A DNA stretch of 64,000 nucleotides, from positions 95,362,622 to 95,426,621 of the forward strand of contig JASWHV010000005.1 of the NCBI GenBank assembly GCA_030760725.1. The letters run 5' to 3'. Source of the DNA: Neostapfia colusana (taxonomy: Eukaryota > Streptophyta > Magnoliopsida > Poales > Poaceae). Made by a program: the position numbers and the translations under genes. The notes beneath the pieces were generated by a model. It saw only the letters and a program-made list of their open reading frames with translations. It was not told the DNA's origin and did not search any database. Shown piece after piece: positions 57,501 through 64,000 of this stretch; the stretch's first letter is position 1, and the number at the start of each line of letters is the position of its first letter.

Positions 57501-59413
57501 GGTCGTCCTAGAGTCTAGGTCCTTGGAGCACAGTTTAGTGACCTAAAGACGAGAAGGGAGTGGGAATTTGAAGAATTCATACCAGAACATCGCCCGGTGA
57601 CCACCGGCAAAGTTTTCCCAAATTCTTGCTCGGTGGTTCACGGATTGCCTTGTGGTTTGGGTGGAAGCAGCAGCGACCAGCAGCGCCCCGATGGCCGTCC
57701 TTGCTTGGGCATGACAATACACGGAGCGAGCTGTCCGCGTGAACGACAAGCCGCGGTGGAGTTGGGTCACCGTGAATACAAGCCATGCTAGGGCGAGGGA
57801 GGCCGGAACCCGGCTGTTTTCTCGCCGAGGACGTGAGAGGAGCTCCCTCAGGACCATTTTGCGGCTTAGTGAAGTGGTTGCGTGGGGCTCGGTTGGTTCC
57901 CGGGGATCGACCGATTAAAGGCGGCAATTTTCTGGTCGGTTGTTCGTGAGGAGGTAAGGACACGGGAGTAGCTCGGTGTCATGAGGGGAATGATCACGCA
58001 GAGGGCAGCAGGGCCACGAGTAGGTCTCCAGCGCTGCTCAAGCAGCTGGGAGCTGGCGGCAAACCTCCACCTCGGTGGAGCCTCGCGCTGGCTTCGGCTG
58101 TCCGGCGCCTTCGAGCGAAACAGGGAACCGGTTTGAGTCTGAACAGAGGAAAATATTGCTTAAGTGCTAAGTCTTCCCCTCTCCTCAATGACAATTGGGT
58201 CCCACTCATCTCCTTTCCCTAAATATCCAAATTTTGGCACATTGTAAACTTCAGCTATTAGGGATCCAAATTCAAAGGCCATTTTGCCATTTGACAAATT
58301 GAGCCACAGTTTCAAATTTGAATTCAGATTTAGAGGAAATTTACAAGTCCCCTTGATATACATATCAAAGCACCTCCAAATTTTCTCAAAATTTGTCTCC
58401 CTCATAATCTGGACCTGAGGAATTCAAATATGCCATCTGATCCTTAAGTTGGCCATTGCAAATACAAATTGGGAAAAAACAGTTTGAATCTCCTTTTTGG
58501 AAAGGGCCTTCTTTGCCTTGAAGTAGACCATTTAATTCAAACTGAAATTTAAGTCCTCTTTGGTGATGACCCATCTGAATTTTGGTGAAACACTTTGGTT
58601 TGCTCCTAGCCCATGCTTGATCAATCTTGGTCCCAAGCTGAACCGCACAAGTTCAATTTGACCATGCCCCTCAAATTTGAATTTGAAGGTGATCTCAAAC
58701 AATGCTTTGAACAAATGGTATATGAGCTCAAACACTCTCCAATTTGGAACTTAAGCTCTTTAATACCTGAGGACTGCAATGGCCATCTCATATATATGCT
58801 TTTGGGCCATCAGACCATGAATGCTTTGCAAGGGTTCAAAAATGGGGTTTAAACTTCCCTCCCCTCTACTCATAGGGAATGTACATATGAGTTAGATTTT
58901 TGGGAGTGAAATCCTTCCCCGGGTTAACATGTGTTCAACAGGAGTTAAAGAAGATTTTTGCTCTTCCCACATGTCCATGTTTGAGTTTATCATTTTATGT
59001 GACATAACTCAAATCATTCCCTTGTCCTAACATGTTTGAATTCAGCATGAACTCAACATGATCATAGTCCATTCCCTTTTGGCTCACCCTCAAATCAGAA
59101 AGTTGCCACCACATTCTCCTCAATTCAAATGTATGAGGCTCCAGGTGTATACAAAAGTTTGGCGGCAAATTGAGCTCAGCCTTTGGGTCTAAAGACCTTA
59201 TCTTTATTCTTTCTCATCCACATGTATGATTACACATGAGTTTATCTTCACCTTGGTCCAACACATTCAAAGGCATGCTTGAACCCATGTGGTTGCACCT
59301 CATGTATACCATCCCATCTAAGAAAGTTTTTGTAAGTCCCATTTTTTATGAACAGAAACACAATGATGTTCAATCATCCGTTCCTTTGCATTCACGTTTT
59401 TGGGACTTTTACA
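54553..59413 (-). repeat. G5 5' LTR
   Basis: 4861 bp, starts TGTGGGGGCC beside the primer site and ends GACTTTTACA at the GCACC duplication. Structured loop element at 55094-55140. Confidence 0.94.
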
Positions 59414-59418
59414 GCACC

Positions 59419-60032
59419 CAACACTGCATTAGGCTTCCTACGATGTTGTCGTCCATCCCAATCCATGTCATCCCATTACCTGCAAGTCAATTTAACAACA
59501 TATAATATTTGTCGAAAAAATTATATCTACAATTCAATACTAGGATTTATATTTACTTACCAGTCACCGACAGGAGTGATCCGTAATCTTTTTTGTGGAG
59601 GCACAGCCAGCGGGAGACTGTTTGAAGACCGATACCTTAATGATTGCGGCAACTCTCCCGTATCGGTGTCATCCCCCCTGTCCTCCTCGGCTTCCTCATC
59701 AATATGGGCTCTTACACCTTGTTGTTGTTCCTGCCCCACAGGAAGTCCTCCCTCTTGATCTTCTCGACACTCCTCCTGGATCTCCTGCTCCACCTGAAAT
59801 TAGAGAAATTAGGTTTCGCTATATGATATATGGGTAAATATAATAAAATTATAAAGACATGAACCTGATCATTAGCTTGTCCCATGCATCTTCTAAATGC
59901 CTCTTTTCTACTATTATTTGAGGCACTGCTTTGAAAAAGAGAGTCTTGACTACGTGAAGAGCTAGCTGACCGACTCCCACTCTTGCTTGAGGAGCCAAAG
60001 AGCCCCTTAGTATTCTTAAGACCACGTGGCAT
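59419..60032 (-). pseudogene. CACTA TNP1-like gene, 5' exons
   Basis: ATG at 60032 (MPRGLKNTKGLFGSSSKSG). Likely exons are 60032-59865, 59793-59561 and 59479 onward, with donor CAG|GTTCATG, acceptor TTTCAG|GTGGAG, donor ACTG|GTAAGT and acceptor TTGCAG|GTAATG. The protein is Ser-rich, then Glu/Asp/Gln-rich (EQEIQEECREDQEGG), then PPQKRLRITPVGDW and RRKPNAVLG. The third exon is cut by G5 right after NAVLG. Second gene of CACTA elements; the product binds subterminal repeats in related elements. Confidence 0.8.
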
Positions 60033-60119
60033 CCTGTTAAAAAAATTGGTCATAAATAAATACATAATTATACAAACAGAAGTAATGAAAATAGATAGAA
60101 ATGTAATACAAATTAATTA

Positions 60120-61697
60120 TATGATTAAAATTCATCATGATCCGATGTTCCTTCGGTAACATGTCGACCAACTTTCTTCTTCTGTCCCACCTTAACTTTT
60201 TAGTGCTAGGTCTCTTTTTTTTTACCACTACTACCTCTTCGCATTCATTGTCTTCAACATCACCAACTAATGTTCAAGACCTAAACCATCATCTATATTA
60301 AAAGATGGTGGGATATCATCCTCTTGGTACACTTCATCTTGTTCTTCTTGATAACCAACATCACCAGGGGCATATAACCGTTCTCGTGGATTAACATTAT
60401 ACACGACCCACCAAGCACTCAACTTTGGACAAGGATACGGTAGGTAGTAAACAAACTCAACTTGATGAGCAGGAACATAATTATCGCATCCACGAAGTCT
60501 ATGTTCATGTTTTACCTCTACTATACCAAATTCATCCTGTTGTGTTCCCTGTTATTATCAAACCAGTCGCAATGGAAAAAAGTAACTCTAAGATTTTTGC
60601 AACAACCAAATTTAAACTCCACAATGTTTTGAGTAATCCCATAATAGTAAGTTTCATTCCCCTGTGCATCACATACTCTAGCTACAACTCCACTATTTGT
60701 CGTGGCTGCAAGGGGATGTTTTGATTCAAATTTGGCAGAACGAAATCGAAACCCATTTATGTCGTAACGACCGAAACTCCTTGCTGTTATGGTTCCTTGA
60801 GAATGTTGTCGTAGGTCCTCATGAATATTAGCATCGACCATGCACTATGAATTAAATAAAATATTAGTTCTACTAATCAGATTAACTTGGGAGTGATAGA
60901 AGTAACATGAAATAAGAGAATGTTACATGCTTCCGAAACTAGTTGATGAAGTTAGGACCCCATGAACGCCATCACGATGCATTTTATCTAATTGTTTGCT
61001 TGTTGGTTGCCGCGTATACTTCCAAAATTGTTTGTCAAACTCGCTACATAATGCAAAATGTTAGTACATTAGAACATCTGCAATGTCAAATATGAGGAAA
61101 ACATGAGGTGTACATGTATGACATACACTTACACAAAATATTGAGCCATCTCTTCGATGTTTGTGTACATGTATAACATACATTAATTCCATTCTTCTTC
61201 TATAATCACATCAATGTTGTGTAACAGTAACAATGACTTAGCATAAGGAAGATCCCATAAGCCACATATATGAGTCCAACTGTAATCGCGACCAAAGCCA
61301 ACAAACCCATCATCTGTAGGGACAAGTTGACTGAGCCATGCAGCAATATCAGCACTAGCCAAATGTTTCGGAGGACCCTTTGTTACAATAGTATCCTTTC
61401 GAAATGTATTAACTTGCCTTCGAAATGGATGATTTGCTGGTAGAAATCATCGGTGGCAATAAAAAAACACACTTTACCCCCATGAGTAAGTCTGAAACAA
61501 TCAGAGTCTGAACCACAAATTGGACAACAAAGTTTGCCGTGTGTACTCCATCCTGAAAAAACCCCGTATGCAGGAAAATCATGAATTGACCACAAGTATG
61601 CTACTCGCAAGTTGAATTTCTGTTTTTTGTAGCTGTCATACGATTCTACTCCGGTCCACAATTCTTTTAACTCCTCAATCAATGGTTGAAGAAAAAC
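60120..61697 (-). pseudogene. CACTA TNPD-like transposase, 3' part, eroded
   Basis: Begins abruptly at the G6 junction inside the Transposase_21 domain (VFLQPLIEELKELW, LWSIHDFPAYGVFSGWST, CCPICGSD; about 61697-61490). It continues with GPPKHLASADIAAW and LPYAKSLLLLHNIDV to about 61190. A middle part is missing. Then come EFDKQFWKYTRQPTSKQLD (near 61040-60980) and a DUF4216-like block (60841-60521; YYYGITQNIVEF, CDWFDNN), then AHQVEFVYYLPYPCPKLSAWW and a basic C-terminus to about 60120. Stops and a frameshift near 60270 break it. The intact protein would bind and cut transposon ends. Confidence 0.85.
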
Positions 61698-62440
61698 TGA
61701 TAGGAGGATGAGTCCCGATCTTCCGAGAGGTAGGGTAAACTTGATTGGGTGGAGATCTCGACGTTGACGATCCAAGGCTCCGATCGAACGAAACCCCGCA
61801 ATCACTACACCACTGCTCCGTTGGTTATCACCCATGTCACACGAATGACCTCGCCACGAAGGCTTATCCCTGCAAGCACAATCAAGAACACAAGCAAGAA
61901 CAGAGAAGTTGCAATCAAAACTGAATTGATCACAAATTTGGAGTCTCACAATCGATGATCGGCGACACTGTTCAATGACAGATTGTAACTAAGCAAAACC
62001 CGATCCTAATATGGTGACGGCTTCTGTATAAAAAGGAGTTTAGGGGCGTGCAAGACCCCTGGATGAAACCCTAATGGGCTTCCACACGATACACGGGCCA
62101 GCAGCCCAAACGGCGGTGGTGCAGCACCGGACAGATTCTGGATGCCCACTTGTTTCGCTGATTCCCGTCAACTTAGAAGGAATTTTGAGGTGGGGCTGGT
62201 TCCATTTGAAGCTTTATGAAATCACGGTTCCAACCATATATAGAACGTCCAAATCCGACTCCGTATGTGTCCGGAATGTCAGTTTTGGTGAAGGCAGCTC
62301 CTGGAACCCGAGGTGGAGTCGAAGTCGAGTTGTACTTGGGCTCCTCCTTGGTGTGCACGTCCTATCTCCTCCTCCTTGACTCCTTGGACTCCTCCCAGCC
62401 TTTGCTGGTCCTCTCCATTATTCCTAATCAATAAAACATG
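61698..62440 (-). repeat. G6 3' LTR (right edge approximate)
   Basis: The left edge 61698 is sharp (TGATAGGAGG on plus; next to CACTA coding). The right edge is uncertain because the pol frame reads on to 62279 and the partner LTR is outside the window. A TATATAT on the minus strand near 62240 could be the promoter. Confidence 0.55.
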
Positions 62441-64000
62441 CATGGAAACAAGCGTAAGTTCTGAAAAACAATTGACAAGGTTAGAACGTACCTGGAGATC
62501 CAATTGTCGTGCACGTGCTCTAGTGATCGGTCCTTGCATTGTATGCAAAGGAGAGATGTCCTCATCATCCTCCCCCTCTTGAATTGGAGTCGCCCTCCAC
62601 TCAAGATCATCTTCCTCACCCAAGTATGGCTTCAAATCTGAAATGTTAAATATGGGACTAACCCCAAACTCGGGAGGCAACTCAAGTGTATATGCATTGT
62701 CATTTATCTTCTCAAGAACCTTAAAAGGTCCAGCAGCACGTGGCATGAGTTTGGACTTTCTCAAATCCGGGAACCTATCTTTTCCCAAATGAACCCACAC
62801 CAAATCACCGGGTTCCAATTTTACCTCCTTCCTACCTTTACTATCAGCAATGCGATACTTTTCATTCATTTTTTCAATTTGTAACTTAGTAGTTTCATGC
62901 AACTTAAGAATAAATTCAGAACATTGTGTAGCATCTAAGTTCACAATTTCAGTATGTGGTAAAGGTAGCAAATCAATTGGAGCACGAGGATTGAAACCAT
63001 AGACTACCATAAACGGACTTAACTTGGTTGTGGAGTGAATAGACCTGTTATAAGCAAACTCAATATGTGGCAAACACTGCTCCCACAACCTCAAATTGTC
63101 TTTCAAAACAGCCCGCGACATAGTAGATAAGGTACGATTAACTACCTCCGTTTGCCCATCAGTTTGTGGATGACAAGTAGTAGAAAACAGCAACTTTGTT
63201 CCCAATTTATACCATAAAGTTCTCCAAAAGTGACTCAAAAACTTAGCATCCCTATCAGAAACAATAGTATTGGGAACACCATGCAAACGCACAACCTCAT
63301 TAAAGAACAAATCAGCAACATGTGAAGCATTATCGGTCTTGTGGCAGGGTATAAAATGAGCCATTTTAGAGAAACGATCAACAACCACAAAGACACTATC
63401 CCTCCCCCTCTTTGTTCTAGGCAATCCTAAAACAAAGTCAATAGAAATATCCTCCCAAGGTGCACTAGGAACCGGAAGAGGCATATAAAGACCATGTGGG
63501 TTAAGTTGAGACTTAGCTTTGTTGCATGTTGTGCAACGTGAAATGTAGCGCTCCACATCACGCCTCATTCGTGGCCAAAAGAAGTGAGCGGCCAGCACAT
63601 CCTCTGTCTTTTTAATACCAAAATGTCCCATCAAACCACCTCCATGCGCTTCCCGCAACAACAAAAGACGAACGGAGCTAGCTGGAACACACAACTTGTT
63701 AGCACGGTAGAGAAAGTCTTCACGCAGCAGGAATTTTTGCCACGTTCTTCCCTCTCTACAATTTTCAAAGGCATCTTTGAAGTCCAAATCAGTAGCATAT
63801 AACCTCTTTATGGTTTCCAACCAATAATTTTATGAGAAAGTTGGGACAGCATGGTATAACGTCTAGATAAAGCATCGGCAATCACATTGTCTTTCCCTTT
63901 CTTATGTTTAATGATGTAAGGAAATGATTCTATGAACTCAATCCGTTTAGCATGACGTTTGTTCAGATTAGCTTGTCCTTTAAGATACTTCAAAGACTCA
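62279..64000 (-). pseudogene. G6 pol, RNase H end and integrase, one frameshift
   Basis: RNase H C-terminus (LNKRHAKRIEFIESFPYI, KGKDNVIADALSRR) enters from the right edge. A 1-base frameshift near 63815 separates it from the integrase frame that begins at ATG 63820. In that 513-residue frame: HHCC residues H59, H66, C96, C99; core D128 (SIDFVLGLP), D189 (VSDRD), E225 (GQTEVVN); and a GPF module (about 355-410). The last about 60 residues (after QLDLQV) extend toward or into the LTR and end at 62279. The integrase would insert element cDNA; this copy is frameshifted. Confidence 0.88.

Larger units (their letters stand above)
47282..59413 (-). mobile_element. G5: deletion-derivative Ty3/gypsy element, G1-related, inserted in a CACTA exon
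   Basis: 12,132 bp with ends TGTGGGGGCC and GACTTTTACA, flanked by GCACC at 47277-47281 and 59414-59418. LTRs are 4881 bp (left) and 4861 bp (right). The internal region is only 2390 bp (52163-54552): polypurine tract, pol scraps, leader and primer binding site. It cannot encode its own proteins, so it must have moved using a relative's machinery or decayed later by deletion. Confidence 0.93.
45586..61697 (-). mobile_element. CACTA (En/Spm) transposon, both termini missing from view
   Basis: Transposase_21-, DUF4216- and Transposase_24-like sequences lie in order on the minus strand, in two blocks (61697-59419 and 47281-45586) separated by G5. The left end is cut by G4 and the right end by G6, so the CACTA termini are not visible. 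Intact-looking splice sites bound the coding blocks. It is the oldest recognisable layer here. Confidence 0.88.
61698..64000 (-). mobile_element. G6: Ty3/gypsy element, CRM-like, 3' part, continues beyond window
   Basis: The minus strand carries the RNase H end, a whole integrase and a 3' LTR that ends TCCTATCA exactly where CACTA Transposase_21 coding resumes (61697). Left flank AAAAC (61693-61697) is the candidate target duplication. The integrase end (FNISDLKPYLGEEDD, then ITRARARQLDLQV) lacks a chromodomain, which together with a pol frame running on toward the LTR recalls the CRM clade. Clade call is tentative. Confidence 0.82.

Noticed and set aside
62025..62035. Plus-strand TATAAAAAGG as the G6 promoter
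   Set aside because: G6 coding is on the minus strand; this box points the wrong way. A TATATAT on the minus strand near 62240 fits better.

Overview
The window is plant nuclear DNA made almost wholly of nested transposable elements, and I see no host gene. A grass is the likely host (inference). The reasons are a sirevirus-like copia element, several Ty3/gypsy chromovirus families with 3.2-4.9 kb LTRs, tRNA-iMet type primer binding sites (TGGTATCAGAGCC), GC-rich LTR promoters and a CACTA (En/Spm) transposon with spliced genes. This combination is typical of grass heterochromatin. No species can be named from sequence alone.

The layout reads as a five-level nest. The outermost layer is a CACTA transposon on the minus strand (45586-61697). 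Its TNP1-like and TNPD-like genes are cut by three gypsy insertions: element G4 (minus, entering at 45585 and continuing left), G5 (minus, 47282-59413, TSD GCACC) and G6 (minus, 61698 to beyond the window). G4 carries a solo LTR (41306-45353, TSD CCCGA). Its protease region was also hit by a copia element (plus strand, 1-36367, 5' part outside the window). The copia RNase H region was hit by G1, a compound gypsy element (plus, 3248-33476, TSD GTTCA). G1's third LTR was hit by G2 (minus, 19956-32662, TSD AGAGG).

G1 has the form LTR - gag/pol - LTR - truncated leader - truncated LTR. One TSD encloses all of it, which implies unequal recombination followed by a microhomology deletion. G1 pol is nearly intact apart from a TGA between gag and protease, and its gag has no zinc knuckle. 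G2 has a frameshift and a nonsense codon in pol. It also has an extra 259-codon reading frame (ORF0) between primer binding site and gag, whose first 22 residues copy the histone H3 tail around Lys9. Because the element also carries an integrase chromodomain, this is the most intriguing coding signal in the window.

At RNA/DNA level, the long LTRs contain hairpins whose stems differ between families while pairing is kept. The best has loop core GCGTTTCTTGTTTGATTG and is present in all six G1/G5/solo-type LTR copies. Similar paired, family-specific stems lie near the 3' ends of the G2 and G4 LTRs. G5 is a deletion derivative with no gag or protease. G6 is a chromovirus without a terminal chromodomain whose pol frame runs on toward or into its LTR, resembling the CRM clade.
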